A stretch of 64,000 bases of DNA from a beta proteobacterium AAP99 (GTDB lineage: Bacteria; Pseudomonadota; Gammaproteobacteria; Burkholderiales; Burkholderiaceae_C): the NCBI GenBank assembly GCA_001295775.1, contig LJIA01000001.1, forward strand, positions 186,001-250,000, in the 5' to 3' direction. The notes beneath the pieces were generated by a model. It did no database searches. It saw only the letters and a program-made list of their open reading frames with translations, and was not told the DNA's origin. Below, piece by piece: positions 8,658-17,781 of this stretch (the first letter of the stretch is position 1; every line of letters begins with the position of its first letter). A program made the position numbers and the translations under genes.

Positions 8658-9128
8658 GTGAAGCATCGCGCCAACCCGCTGGCTGCCCAAGCCATTGAAT
8701 ACACGCCCGTCTGCGTGGACACCCTGCGTGAGGAACTGCGGCATCTGCATGCGGGCACGGCCACGGGCTACGGCGCGAGCCGCTCGGGCACGCAGCGCGA
8801 GGTCGAAGAGTTGCTGCCGGAGACCTGCCGCTGGTTTGACCGCCTGCCGGACTACCTCAGCCCGGAGTTCACGGCCATCGAGCATGCGTCCATTGCCAAC
8901 CGTCTGGCCTGGCTGTGGCCGGAGCCGTTGGCGGCCATGCGCTATCTGGACGGGCTGATCCTGGACCAGGGCACCGGCCAGCGCACCTTCAGCATGGACG
9001 TGCTGTTCGAGCTGGTGGCGCTGAAAGCATGGCTGGATGAGATGCAGGCCAGCAGCGCAGGCAGCGCGTTTGGCCTGCCGCGCACCCTGCGCAGCGCCGG
9101 CCGCACCTGGCCGGGGGATCTGCGCTGA
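8658..9128 (+). CDS. Conserved-looking protein of unknown function
   Basis: 156 residues, soluble, no signal peptide. A GTG start is supported by GGAGG at 8649-8653, four bases away. The middle is helical and acidic with Trp-rich patches (CRWFDRLPDYLSPEF, RLAWLWPEPLAAMRYLDGL), and ends in a long helix before a Gly/Ser/Arg tail. Codon use matches the neighbours, so it looks like a real resident gene. I do not recognise a domain. It is isolated, between the icd terminator and a long repeat element. Confidence 0.65.
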   Translation: MKHRANPLAAQAIEYTPVCVDTLREELRHLHAGTATGYGASRSGTQREVEELLPETCRWFDRLPDYLSPEFTAIEHASIANRLAWLWPEPLAAMRYLDGLILDQGTGQRTFSMDVLFELVALKAWLDEMQASSAGSAFGLPRTLRSAGRTWPGDLR

Positions 9129-9131
9129 ACA

Positions 9132-9243
9132 CATTTTCGGCCATGAAATTCAGGGAAGGGTGATATGGCACTTTCCGCTTGTCCTTGTTCGTTCTCCAGG
9201 CAGTCCGCCTGAGAAAAAGTGCCAATAAGCATTGATTTCGGCC
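9132..9243 (+). repeat. Long form of the dispersed element, copy B
   Basis: Starts with CATTTTCGGCCA (9132-9143). After 27 bases comes CTTTCCGCTTGT, then a diverged hairpin region, and it ends in ATTTCGGCCA (about 9234-9243). The copy at 51805-51919 has the same boxes with the same 27-base and 53-base internal spacings. GGCACTTT/AAAGTGCC arms also bracket the core. Confidence 0.55.
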
Positions 9244-9561
9244 AATTTCGGGTGGTTTTTGGCTCTTGAAGCCGCTTTCCGCCTTCAGCGGCGCTCCGGC
9301 TGACTGAGGATCCCGTGCCCGTGGGCGCTGGAACACAGCCACTGCACCACCACTCGGCCAAAAGCTCGGCCAACACTCAGCCACCCCGCCACGCGCTTGC
9401 GCAGCCCGCCCATCCACGGCATCGCGCGCACCCATAACGCTTGCATAACGCTCCACTGTTTACGGTAGTGCCCGTGGCCTGCCCATCTTCGCGGGATGGT
9501 TGGCGCCGCTGTGCGGCGGTACACCGTCGCTGGGGATCGCAACGTGCTTCTGGGAGGCCTC
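9244..9561. other. Upstream region of the unknown exported protein gene
   Basis: About 320 bases without a convincing gene. It contains CATAACGCT twice (9433-9441 and 9444-9452), an 11-bp period of about one helical turn that could bind a dimeric regulator. GGGAGG at 9552-9557 is the ribosome site of the next gene. Confidence 0.4.
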
Positions 9562-11142
9562 ATGGCGCACACGCAATCGGCAGTCGTGCACTCTGCACAT
9601 ACGCACCCGGCGGGTTCGCCGCTTGAACACCCAGGGCGCCCCAGTGGCGATCCGCATGCGGGCGGCACCGCGCACCCGCTGCTGCTTCCGGCCAGCCAGC
9701 CAGCGGGTCTGGGCCTGGGGGCCGATGAACTCACCGGCGATCCCGCCCTGCCGCCAGGCACGCGCAAGCCCGGCCGAGCCGATCCGCGTCTCAAGCTCAC
9801 CGCCCCCCACTTCACCCATGCGCGCCTGCTGGCCGGCGGCTGCCTGGCGCTGTGCACGTTGGCCGGCAGCCCGGCCTTGGCGCAGCAGCGTGCCCAGCAG
9901 GTGGTGCGCCCGCCGGTGTCGCAGGCCTGGATCGACCTGGCCACGCACGCCAGCGACATTCCCGGCATGAGCATGATGGGCTCCATGATGGGCGGTGGCG
10001 GCATGCCCAGCCTCGGCAGCATCTTCGGCCGGGGCAAGGGAGGCGAAAGCAAGGACGGTGGCAACGTCTTCGGCCAGACCCGCATGACCATGGCGCCCGG
10101 GCAATGGATGGACGTGTCCGTCTACACCCGCACCAACCCCGGCCTGAGCGATGCCACGCAGGCCATTCCCGCGGGCATGCGCCTAGGCAACACCCTGGCC
10201 CTGCAGGCGCCGCCGCCCGCCACCAGCGAACCCGTGCCGCCCGCCCCGCGCGAGGAAGACACTCGCGAGCCGGAGTACCAGAAGCCCAAGGGCAAGCTCA
10301 TGCTCTATTGGGGCTGCGGCGAAGCCGTCCGCGCAGGGCAGCCGCGCGTGTTGGATTTTGCGACCATGAACCCGCAGGATGTGCAGCGCATCATGGTCAT
10401 GCGCGGCAACACCCCCGCCGGCCCGCGCAACCAGCCCGGCTATCCGAGCTGGCCCAGCAAGCCGGACAGCCGCAAGGTACCCACCGGCGCCCAGCTCGCC
10501 GGCGAGAACGCCTTCACGGGCCAGGGCATCGTGGACGGCTTCCGCTTCAACCTGCCGCCCGCCAATGACTTCATGCCCGCCATCCGCATGGAACAGGGCA
10601 ACAACGGCGGCGCCACGGTGCTGAACTGGAACAACATCGAGGTGGCCCGCGCCTATTTCCTCAGCGCATTCGGCGGCAAGGGCGGGGGCCGCGGCGGTGG
10701 CATGCCGGGCATGCCCGGTGGCGGGGAGGACCCAGGCGCCGAAGTGATCCTCTGGACCTCGAGCGAGCAGCCGGACATGGGCTGGGGCCTGCAGGACTAC
10801 CAGCGCCAGGGCGATCTGGACAAGTGGCTCAAGGAGAAGGTGCTGCTCCCCGCCGGCAGCACCAGCTGCACCATCCCGCGCGGCATCTTCGATGGCGCGC
10901 AGGGCATGCTGCGCATGATCGCCTTCGGCCCGGAGTTCAACACCGCCTTCCCGCCACGCCCCACGGACGTCAAGGTGCCCTGGGAGCCGCAATGGGCCGC
11001 GCGCGTGCGCACCAAGAGCACGTTCATGAGCATGCTCGGCATGGACCCGGGCATGCGCCGCGCGCAGGACGGCCAGCAACAACAGCAGGAGCAGAAGAAG
11101 CCCTCGGCGGTGGACATCCTGCGTGGGGTGCTGGGGCGCTGA
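9562..11142 (+). CDS. Unknown exported protein with an internal signal-like segment
   Basis: 526 residues from ATG 9562, which has a strong GGAGG site at the right distance. The first 80 residues are His/Pro/Gly-rich. A typical signal core, [14 protein letters not shown], follows at about 88-101, ending in SPALAQQ. There is no in-frame start nearer to it. After it come a Met/Gly-rich stretch ([12 protein letters not shown]), a Pro-rich spacer, two apparently related beta-rich halves (YWGCGEAVR... and [11 protein letters not shown]...), a second Gly/Met-rich loop near 390-405, and a Gln-rich tail (QQQQQEQKK). It is probably periplasmic or outer-membrane associated. I do not recognise the family. 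Confidence 0.7.
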   Translation: MAHTQSAVVHSAHTHPAGSPLEHPGRPSGDPHAGGTAHPLLLPASQPAGLGLGADELTGDPALPPGTRKPGRADPRLKLTAPHFTHARLLAGGCLALCTLAGSPALAQQRAQQVVRPPVSQAWIDLATHASDIPGMSMMGSMMGGGGMPSLGSIFGRGKGGESKDGGNVFGQTRMTMAPGQWMDVSVYTRTNPGLSDATQAIPAGMRLGNTLALQAPPPATSEPVPPAPREEDTREPEYQKPKGKLMLYWGCGEAVRAGQPRVLDFATMNPQDVQRIMVMRGNTPAGPRNQPGYPSWPSKPDSRKVPTGAQLAGENAFTGQGIVDGFRFNLPPANDFMPAIRMEQGNNGGATVLNWNNIEVARAYFLSAFGGKGGGRGGGMPGMPGGGEDPGAEVILWTSSEQPDMGWGLQDYQRQGDLDKWLKEKVLLPAGSTSCTIPRGIFDGAQGMLRMIAFGPEFNTAFPPRPTDVKVPWEPQWAARVRTKSTFMSMLGMDPGMRRAQDGQQQQQEQKKPSAVDILRGVLGR

Positions 11143-11223
11143 AACGGCAAGCCTGCCTGCCAACCCACAGCGCCCAGCGGCGTACCCCGTGCATCCGCGC
11201 GCCTGATCCCCCTCAGCCATGCA

Positions 11224-11255
11224 CACCACGGCCCCTCGCGGGGCCGTGGTGCTTT
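11224..11255 (+). terminator. Strong hairpin, probable terminator
   Basis: Perfect 12-bp stem CACCACGGCCCC / GGGGCCGTGGTG with loop TCGC (11236-11239), followed by CTTT only. The weak T-run lowers confidence, but the position after the exported-protein gene and before the CoA-transferase gene fits termination. Confidence 0.6.
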
Positions 11256-11327
11256 GGGGTACACCGTCAGCACAAAGACGGCGAGCGCGCTTCGAGCTGC
11301 GTTCCGAAGAACCCAAGGAGACCGCCC

Positions 11328-13331
11328 ATGAGTACCCACGGCAGGGAGCTGCTGGCCGCGCTGCGCGCCTTCGAGAAGGGCAAGATCGTCAGCGCGCGGG
11401 AGGCTGTGCAGTTGATCCAGGACGGCGACACCTTGGCCACGGGCGGCTTTGTGGGCATCGGCTTTGCGGAGAACATCGCGGTGGCGCTGGAGCAGCGCTT
11501 CCTCGAGACCTCCGAAGCCGACCCCGACGGCGTCGGCCAGCCGCACAATCTCACGCTGGTGTACGCCGCTGGGCAGGGCGACGGCAAGGAGCGGGGCCTG
11601 AACCACCTCGGCCACGAGGGGCTGGTGCGCCGCGTGATCGGCGGGCACTGGGGCCTGGTGCCCAAGCTGCAGGCCCTGGCCGTGGCCGGCCGGGTCGAGG
11701 CCTACAACCTGCCGCAGGGCGTGATCACCCACTTGTTCCGCGACACGGCCGCGGGCAAGCCGGGGCATCTGTCACGCATCGGCCTGGGCACCTTCGTGGA
11801 CCCGCGCCTGTCCGGCGGCAGGATCAACGCCGCCACGACGGAAGACCTGGTGTCGCTCATGCACCTGAACGGTGAGGAGTACCTGTTCTACAAGGCGATT
11901 CCGATCGACGTGGGCATCATCCGCGGCACCACGGCGGATGTGGACGGCAACATCAGCATGGAGCGCGAGGCGCTCACACTCGAAGCCCTGGCCATCGCCA
12001 TGGCGGCGCGCAATTCCGGCGGCATCGTGATCGTGCAGGTGGAGCGCATTGCCGAGCGCGGCACGCTCAACCCGCGGCAGGTGAAGATCCCCGGTGTGCT
12101 GGTGGACTGCGTGGTGGTGGCCGAGAAGACCGAGTACCACATGCAGACCTTCGTGGAGCCGTACAGCGCCGCCTTTGCCGGCGAGATCCGCGTGCCGGCC
12201 TCGCAAGTGCCGGCCATGCCCATGAGCGTGCGCAAGATCATTGCCAGGCGCGCGGCGCTGGAGCTGCGCGCCAACAGCGTGGTGAACCTCGGTATCGGCA
12301 TGCCCGAGGGCGTGGCTGCGGTGGCCGCCGAGGAGAAGGTGATCGACCTGCTCACCCTCACGGCCGAGCCCGGCGTGATCGGCGGCATCCCGGCCAGCGG
12401 GTTGAACTTCGGCGCCGCGGTGAACACCCAGGCCATCATCGACCAGCCCTACCAGTTCGATTTCTACGACGGCGGCGGGCTGGACATGGCCTTCCTCGGC
12501 CTGGCGCAAGCCGATGCGCAGGGCAACCTCAACGTGAGCAAGTTCGGCCCGCGTCTGGCGGGGGCGGGCGGCTTCATCAACATTTCGCAGTCGGCCAAGA
12601 CGGTGGTGTTCGTGGGCACCTTCACGGCGGGCGACCAGGAGCTGAGCGTCGAGGGCGGGCTACTGAAGATCGGTGCGGACCGTGGGGCGCGCAAGTTCGT
12701 GGCCGAGGTGGAGCACCGCACCTTTTCCGGGGCGCAGGCGCTCAAGCAAGGCCAGCGCGTGCTCTACATCACCGAGCGCTGCGTCTTCGAGCTGCGCGCT
12801 GAAGGCATGACACTCACCGAGGTGGCGCCGGGCGTGGACATCGAGCGCGACATCCTTGCGCGCATGGACTCCGCCCCGTACATCCCCAAGCCGCCCAAAC
12901 TCATGGACCCGGCCGTGTTCGCCGACGCGCCGATGGACCTGCGCGAACGCATGCTCAGCGTGCCCCTGGCGTCCCGATTTGCCTATGACGACCTGCAGAA
13001 CATCCTGTTCATCAACTTCGAGCGCCTGGCCGTGCGCACCACGGCCGATGTGGAGGCGATCCGCGAGGAGGTGCATGCGAGGCTCGCACCGCTTGCGCAC
13101 AAGGTCTGGGCGATCGTGAACTACGACCACTTCGAACTCGCCCCCGAGGTGGAAGACGACTACGCCGCCATGGTGCAGAGCCTGGTGGCTGATCACTACC
13201 TGGGCGTGTCGCGCTACACGACGTCCGGCTTTCTGCGTGCCAAACTCGGCCGCACGCTGAAGCGCCGTGGCTTGGCGCCGCACATCTACGAGACCCCGCA
13301 GGACGCGCTGGCCCACATTCGAGATGCCTGA
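11328..13331 (+). CDS. Family I CoA-transferase (YdiF-like) with extra C-terminal domain
   Basis: 667 residues. ATG 11328 has AAGGAG seven bases upstream. Two tandem CoA-transferase halves: the alpha-like half at about 15-290 begins [24 protein letters not shown]; the beta-like half begins about 300 ([25 protein letters not shown]). The catalytic glutamate is E347 in [10 protein letters not shown]. It would exchange CoA between an acyl-CoA and acetate or another acid. YdiF-type enzymes are usually about 520-530 residues; here about 135 residues follow from residue 526 ([18 protein letters not shown]...) that I cannot assign to a domain. The next gene follows 16 bases later. Confidence 0.88.
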   Translation: MSTHGRELLAALRAFEKGKIVSAREAVQLIQDGDTLATGGFVGIGFAENIAVALEQRFLETSEADPDGVGQPHNLTLVYAAGQGDGKERGLNHLGHEGLVRRVIGGHWGLVPKLQALAVAGRVEAYNLPQGVITHLFRDTAAGKPGHLSRIGLGTFVDPRLSGGRINAATTEDLVSLMHLNGEEYLFYKAIPIDVGIIRGTTADVDGNISMEREALTLEALAIAMAARNSGGIVIVQVERIAERGTLNPRQVKIPGVLVDCVVVAEKTEYHMQTFVEPYSAAFAGEIRVPASQVPAMPMSVRKIIARRAALELRANSVVNLGIGMPEGVAAVAAEEKVIDLLTLTAEPGVIGGIPASGLNFGAAVNTQAIIDQPYQFDFYDGGGLDMAFLGLAQADAQGNLNVSKFGPRLAGAGGFINISQSAKTVVFVGTFTAGDQELSVEGGLLKIGADRGARKFVAEVEHRTFSGAQALKQGQRVLYITERCVFELRAEGMTLTEVAPGVDIERDILARMDSAPYIPKPPKLMDPAVFADAPMDLRERMLSVPLASRFAYDDLQNILFINFERLAVRTTADVEAIREEVHARLAPLAHKVWAIVNYDHFELAPEVEDDYAAMVQSLVADHYLGVSRYTTSGFLRAKLGRTLKRRGLAPHIYETPQDALAHIRDA

Positions 13332-13347
13332 ATCGAGACACTGCCCC

Positions 13348-13704
13348 ATGCCTCTGACCACGAACAACCCTGCCGAAGTGCCCGTTCAGGAGCAACTGGA
13401 CGCCTACAACGCGCACGACGTGGCGCGCTTTGTGGCCTGCTACACCGAGGACGTGCAAGTCTTCCGCCTGCCGGGTACCGAACCCGCGATGGTCGGCCGC
13501 GCCGCCATGGCCGTGCACTACTCGAAGCACCGCTTCAACATTCCCACGCTGCATGCCGAGCTGGTGAACCGGATGGTCATGGGCAACAAGGTCATCGACC
13601 ACGAGCGCATCCACGGCGTGCGCGAAGCGCCCTACGAGGCCGCGGCGATCTACGAGGTGCGCGGCGGCCTGATCGCCACCGTGTGGTTCCTGAACCCGGA
13701 ATAG
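13348..13704 (+). CDS. NTF2-like / SnoaL-type small protein
   Basis: 118 residues. The pattern QLDAYNAHDVARFVACYTEDVQVFRLPG then MAVHYSKHRFNIPTLHAELVNRMVMGNKVIDHERIHGV and a final YEVRGGLIATVWFLNPE is a single NTF2-like cone fold. Family members are small isomerases, hydrolases or binding proteins, so the reaction is open. It lies 16 bases after the CoA-transferase gene and is probably cotranscribed. ATG 13348 fits the fold start; an in-frame ATG at 13324 is possible but overlaps the CoA-transferase. Confidence 0.8.
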   Translation: MPLTTNNPAEVPVQEQLDAYNAHDVARFVACYTEDVQVFRLPGTEPAMVGRAAMAVHYSKHRFNIPTLHAELVNRMVMGNKVIDHERIHGVREAPYEAAAIYEVRGGLIATVWFLNPE

Positions 13705-13728
13705 AGCCTGGCAACAGGCCCGAAGCGC

Positions 13729-15501
13729 TCAGTTTTCCTTGCGCGGCGGCGTCCAGGCGCGTACGACGACGCGGTTGCGGCCGCCCGACTTGGCCGCGTA
13801 GAGCGCTGCATCTGCGGTGCCGAAGAGCTGTTCCGCGCGCTCGACGCCGGCAGCCTCTGCCGTGGCCACGCCAAAGCTGGCGGTGATGCGCATGGGCAGA
13901 CCGTCCGGCGCGCGGTAGATGGCCGATTCAATTGCGCTGCGCACCCGTTCGGCCATGGCGGTGGCCGCCTCCGGGCTGAGGTCCGAGGCGAGGGCGATGA
14001 ACTCCTCGCCGCCATAGCGCGCCAGCAGATCGGCCTGGCGGAACTCCGCCAGTGCAATCTGCGCCAGCTGCGTGAGCACGGTGTCGCCCACGGCATGGCC
14101 GAAGCGGTCGTTGATGGTCTTGAAGTGATCGCAGTCGAACAGCACCAGTGCAATCTGCCAGCCGTGGCGGCGCGCCTGGGCCAGGGCGGGGGCGCTGCGT
14201 TCATCGAAGGCGCGGCGGTTGGCCAGACCGGTGAGCGGGTCCGAGGTGGAGGCGTGCTGCAGCTCGCGGATGAGCGCGGCGCGTTCCTTGGACGACTGCT
14301 GCTGCTGCTGGCTGAGTGCCTGCACGTCGGCCACGGCACGCTGCAGGTCACCCAGCTCATCGGTGCGGCGCACCGCGGGCAGCCGCTTCACCGGCTCACC
14401 GCGCAGCACCCGGCGAATCGCGTGCGTGCTTGAAAGCAGCGGGCGGATCACCCACAGCCTGATGGTGAACAGCACGCCGAGCTCGACCGTCAGAATCAGC
14501 AGCGCGATCCACAGGTTGATCCACAGGCGCCGCCGCGCCTCATCCACGGAGCGCTCGGCACCCTCGCGCGCTACGGCAAAGGTCGTATCGCGCAGCTGCA
14601 CGATGGAGCGCATCTCCGGCACATAGCGCGAAACGAAACCGCCGGACTCCATGCCGTAGCCGCCCGTGCCCAGACCGCGCTGCGTCATGTCGGCGATGAA
14701 GGGCAGGCCCGTCTCGAAGTAGCGCGCGTTCAGCTCGGCCACGGCCTTGCGGATGCGCGGGTCCTCGCCCATGCGCTGGGTCTTGAGCTGCACCTCGAGC
14801 AGCTGACGCAGCTGCAGGATGCGCCCTTCAAGCCGCGGAATGTCGCGCCGCTCGCGCTCGCCAAGCGGGCGCTGCGTCGCCAGCGCAGTGGTGAACTGCG
14901 AGCCCAGGCGGCCGGCGTTCTCGCGCAGCTCGGCGCTGTAGCGCGCAGCCACCAGCGGCATGGCGAGGTCCGGGTGGGCGCGTTCGGCCGCGCCCGACAG
15001 CAGCGTGACTGCACTGAACACGGTGTCGATCACGCCGAACATCTGGTCGATCGGCTCGCGCGTGATGCTGCTGCCCGGTGCCGTGCGTTCGAGTTCGGGC
15101 AGAGTGGCGACGCGGTCCACATTGGAGCGAGCGCGGCTCAGTTCCAGCCGGGCCTGGTTCAGCAGCTCCAAGGCGCCGGCCGGCGTGGCCTCGGGGTCTG
15201 CGCGCAGGGCGGCAAAGGCGTCGGCAAAGGCGTTGTCGGTCGCCTGGCGGGCCTGGGTCAGGCGCTCGCGGCGTGCCGGTTCCGGCGGCACGCGGTCATT
15301 GAGGACCGGAATGGTCGGCCCGCGTTCAGCGGACGCCTTCTCCGCCACCTGCATGGCCAGGTTGGTGAGCTGCATGGCCTGCAGTCCCGCTTCGGCCGAA
15401 CGCACGATGCGCCAGTCCTGCAGCATGGCGCGCACCGCCATGAGCAGCACGAGCGACAACAGGATGCCGGTGGACAGCAGGAACAGGCGGCTCAGGCGCA
15501 T
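13729..15501 (-). CDS. Membrane-bound diguanylate cyclase (GGEEF)
   Basis: 590 residues. Membrane helix 1 at about 4-24, a large periplasmic helical sensor region to about 330, helix 2 at about 333-355 (LWINLWIALLILTVELGVLF), a HAMP-like linker, a coiled coil with SQQQQQSSKERAAL, then a complete GGDEF domain from about 425. The active loop is RYGGEEF with GGEEF at 497-501. RQAD lies five residues before it, matching the RxxD inhibitory site, so product feedback is expected. It makes cyclic di-GMP from GTP. It is convergent with the NTF2-like gene (24-base gap) and stands alone on the minus strand. Confidence 0.93.
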   Translation of the reverse strand: MRLSRLFLLSTGILLSLVLLMAVRAMLQDWRIVRSAEAGLQAMQLTNLAMQVAEKASAERGPTIPVLNDRVPPEPARRERLTQARQATDNAFADAFAALRADPEATPAGALELLNQARLELSRARSNVDRVATLPELERTAPGSSITREPIDQMFGVIDTVFSAVTLLSGAAERAHPDLAMPLVAARYSAELRENAGRLGSQFTTALATQRPLGERERRDIPRLEGRILQLRQLLEVQLKTQRMGEDPRIRKAVAELNARYFETGLPFIADMTQRGLGTGGYGMESGGFVSRYVPEMRSIVQLRDTTFAVAREGAERSVDEARRRLWINLWIALLILTVELGVLFTIRLWVIRPLLSSTHAIRRVLRGEPVKRLPAVRRTDELGDLQRAVADVQALSQQQQQSSKERAALIRELQHASTSDPLTGLANRRAFDERSAPALAQARRHGWQIALVLFDCDHFKTINDRFGHAVGDTVLTQLAQIALAEFRQADLLARYGGEEFIALASDLSPEAATAMAERVRSAIESAIYRAPDGLPMRITASFGVATAEAAGVERAEQLFGTADAALYAAKSGGRNRVVVRAWTPPRKEN

Positions 15502-15804
15502 TCAGGTCTGGGGGCGGGCGGAAACAGCATGGGCGGAAGCGGGGAGCGATCCACGCGCAGCCTACAGGGCAGGCGCGGTCTGTGGTCGATGCCGATACGG
15601 CCTGCTGGACGTGCAGCAGGGCGGGTCGCAATCGCGGTGCAAACGGTTACGACAGCGCGATAGCCATCGTAAAGCGTTGCTTTCTGCGTACCGGGCTGAC
15701 TTTGTGAACTTCAGCGAAATGCGCCGCGCAGTCTCCGCTGTTTTGTGGAGAACGCCGCAGCAAGTGCCCGCGCATCCGTACAGATGCAATGCAGCCGGCG
15801 CTGA
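15502..15804. other. Intergenic region upstream of the diguanylate cyclase gene
   Basis: 303 bases between the GDT1-type transporter stop and the cyclase start, both minus strand. It should contain the cyclase promoter. GC drops between about 15640 and 15760, but I see no clear -35/-10 pair, terminator or gene. Confidence 0.35.
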
Positions 15805-16425
15805 CTACCAGCCCGCCAGCGTCGCGACCCCTAGGCCAATGAAGAGCAGCGCCGCGATCTTGCCGATGGTCCTGGCGGATACGCGTGCGGCGATGGCCTT
15901 GCCGAGCAGCGCCGCCGGCGCAATGGCCAGCATCTCGCCCATCCACGCGCCGGCGATCACGGCCCAGACATGCTCGGTGCGTGTACCGAGCAGCACCACG
16001 GCGATCTGGCTCTTGTCGCCCAGCTCGGCCAGCGCAAAGCCCACCGCCGCGCTGGTGAACACGGCCCAGGCGGTGGCGGCGCGCAGCTTGGCGGCTGCGT
16101 CCGGGTCATCGTCTTCGTCGTCGGCGCCGCGCAGGAACAGCCAGGCGCCGAAAGCAAAGAACAGGGCCGCGGAGATATAGCGCGTCAGCGTGGGGTCGAT
16201 CAGGTTGGCGGCTGCGGCGCCCAGCCAGGCAGCGGGCACCATGAGCACCAGCGCGCCCAGGCCCACCCCGGCCAGCACCGTCCAGGGCCGGTGGGTGCGC
16301 GCGGCCAGGGCCATGGCAAAGAGTTGGGTCTTGTCACCCAGCTCGGCCACGAAGATGGTGGTGGCGGCGGTGATGAAGCTGGCAGCGGCGCTGGCCAGAG
16401 CGGGTTCGTTGAGCGGAGAGGTCAC
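15805..16425 (-). CDS. GDT1/TMEM165 (UPF0016) family cation transporter
   Basis: 206 residues with six predicted membrane segments arranged as two inverted halves, each opening with the family motif E-L-G-D-K-(T/S): VAELGDKTQLFAMALA near residue 22 and LAELGDKSQIAVVLLG near residue 135. Family members export Mn2+ or exchange Ca2+/Mn2+ for protons. An acidic cytoplasmic loop (ADDEDDDPDAA) separates the halves. The start is uncertain: GTG 16425 is used because it leaves a compact N-terminus; the frame extends upstream into nth as Pro-rich sequence. It is 22 bases downstream of nth and probably in the rnfB-nth unit. Confidence 0.88.
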   Translation of the reverse strand: MTSPLNEPALASAAASFITAATTIFVAELGDKTQLFAMALAARTHRPWTVLAGVGLGALVLMVPAAWLGAAAANLIDPTLTRYISAALFFAFGAWLFLRGADDEDDDPDAAAKLRAATAWAVFTSAAVGFALAELGDKSQIAVVLLGTRTEHVWAVIAGAWMGEMLAIAPAALLGKAIAARVSARTIGKIAALLFIGLGVATLAGW

Positions 16426-16447
16426 TGGGGGATGGAAGTGGGCGCGG

Positions 16448-17485
16448 TCAGCCGCGCTTGCGGGTGGTGGCGGTCTGGGACGTGTTCCTGGTGGCGCCGG
16501 TCTTGGCGGCGGCGGACGTTCTGGCCGTGGCCTTGGCAGGAGGCTTGGACGGCTTTCCGCTTGTTCCAAGCGCTTTTCCAGCCATTTTGGTCTGGGAAGC
16601 CGCGCCAGTGCTGGATCTGCGTTTTGGCGTCTTGGCGCCTGCCGGGGGCGGTGGGGCCTTCTGCAGACCCTTCTTCACGGCTTTCCTGACGGGCGTTCCG
16701 CTTGTCCCATGCGGATCTCCAGCCATTTTGGCCTGGGAAGCCGCACCCATGCTGGATGCAGCTCGCGTTTTCCGGGCGCTGGGCTGCATGGACTCAGCGA
16801 TCTTCTGCGCCACGGGCTTGCGTGCGGGCTTGGCGTCAGCAACAGCATCCGGGTCCGGCGTTTTGGGCTTGTGGGCGCACAGGTCGCTCACCGGGCAGCG
16901 CCAGCATTCCGGCTTCAAGGCCTTGCACACATAGCGGCCGTGCAGGATCAGCCAGTGGTGGGCGTCGAGCTTGAAGTCGGCGGGCACCACTTTCAGCAGC
17001 TTCTGCTCCACGACGTCCACGTTCTTGCCGGGCGCCAGGCCCAGGCGGTTGCTCACGCGGAAGATGTGCGTGTCCACGGCAATGGTGGGCTCGCCAAACG
17101 CGGTGTTCAGCACCACATTGGCCGTCTTGCGGCCCACGCCGGGCAGGGCTTCGAGCGCCTCGCGGTCGCGCGGCACCTGGCCGCCGTGCTGCTCGATCAG
17201 GATGCGGCAGGTCTCGATCGCGTTCTTGGCCTTGTTGCGGTACAGCCCGATCGTCCTCACGTACTCCGTCAGCCCGTCCACACCCAGCGCATACATGGCT
17301 TGCGGCGTGCGCGCCACCGGAAAGAGCTTGCGCGTGGCCTTGTTCACGCCCACGTCCGTGGCCTGGGCAGAAAGCAGCACGGCGATCAGCAGCTCGAAGG
17401 GGCTGCTGTATTCCAGCTCGGTGGTCGGCTTGGGGTTGGCGGCGCGAAAGCGGGTGAAGAGTTCGGCGACGGCGGCGGGCTTCAT
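16448..17485 (-). CDS. nth: Endonuclease III with a long repeat-bearing C-terminal tail
   Basis: 345 residues against about 211 for typical Nth. The core (1-210) has the HhH motif LPGVGRKTANVV with the catalytic Lys, the catalytic Asp in IAVDTHIFRVSNRL, and the [4Fe-4S] cysteines C187, C194, C197, C203 (Cx6Cx2Cx5C). It is a bifunctional glycosylase/AP lyase for oxidised pyrimidines. ATG 17485 precedes the family start MKPAAVAELF. Residues about 211-345 are basic and Ala/Pro/Lys-rich and contain two near-repeats, GAASQAKMAGDPHGTSGTP and GAASQTKMAGKALGTSGKP. These are encoded by two in-frame copies of the dispersed palindromic element 141 bases apart. It follows rnfB, a common pairing. Confidence 0.95.
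   Translation of the reverse strand: MKPAAVAELFTRFRAANPKPTTELEYSSPFELLIAVLLSAQATDVGVNKATRKLFPVARTPQAMYALGVDGLTEYVRTIGLYRNKAKNAIETCRILIEQHGGQVPRDREALEALPGVGRKTANVVLNTAFGEPTIAVDTHIFRVSNRLGLAPGKNVDVVEQKLLKVVPADFKLDAHHWLILHGRYVCKALKPECWRCPVSDLCAHKPKTPDPDAVADAKPARKPVAQKIAESMQPSARKTRAASSMGAASQAKMAGDPHGTSGTPVRKAVKKGLQKAPPPPAGAKTPKRRSSTGAASQTKMAGKALGTSGKPSKPPAKATARTSAAAKTGATRNTSQTATTRKRG
16551..16617 (+). repeat. Dispersed palindromic element, copy C (inside nth)
   Basis: GGCTTTCCGCTTGTTCCAAG, then hairpin arms GCGCTTTTCCAG and CTGGGAAGCCGC around a CCATTTTGG loop, ending in GCTGGATC. It is antisense to nth and translated in frame as residues about 290-312 of the tail. Confidence 0.85.
16692..16758 (+). 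repeat. Dispersed palindromic element, copy D (inside nth)
   Basis: GGCGTTCCGCTTGTCCCATG, then arms GCGGATCTCCAG and CTGGGAAGCCGC around CCATTTTGG, ending near GCTGGATGC. It is antisense to nth, translated in frame as residues about 243-265, and starts exactly 141 bases (47 codons) from copy C. Confidence 0.85.
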
Positions 17486-17610
17486 GGACGAGATTGTCCC
17501 AGAGCGCTGCCGCGCACCTAGGGCCGAGCGGGGCGGATCGTCGCGGATCGGCCGGCGGGCCGGTGCGCGGGCTGCAGGCACGCCGTGCGGTCAAGACTTC
17601 ACAAGCCGAT

Positions 17611-17668
17611 GGCCTGAATCCGCTTGTCTGGTGCGGCTTTCCAGCCAGATGCCTTGAAGACGCGCTCC
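17611..17668 (+). repeat. Dispersed palindromic element, copy E
   Basis: Box ATCCGCTTGTCTGG, then GCGGCTTTCCAGCC and a shortened, diverged right arm (CTTGAAGACGCGC). It lies in the 296-base gap between rnfB and nth, antisense to both. Subtype CTGGTG matches copies G and J. Confidence 0.7.
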
Positions 17669-17781
17669 TGGTGCGCGGGTTCAGGGGGGGCTTGCGCAGG
17701 GCGGTGGCATGTGGAGGTACGTGCTGCGATCACGGTCGGCGTTGGCGCCGACGCACCTCGGCGCGCCGCGGCCAGAGCGAG

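Noticed and set aside
16426-16450. Manganese (yybP-ykoY) riboswitch before the GDT1-type transporter gene
   Set aside because: Such riboswitches often precede these genes, but here only 22 bases separate the gene from nth, so there is no room.
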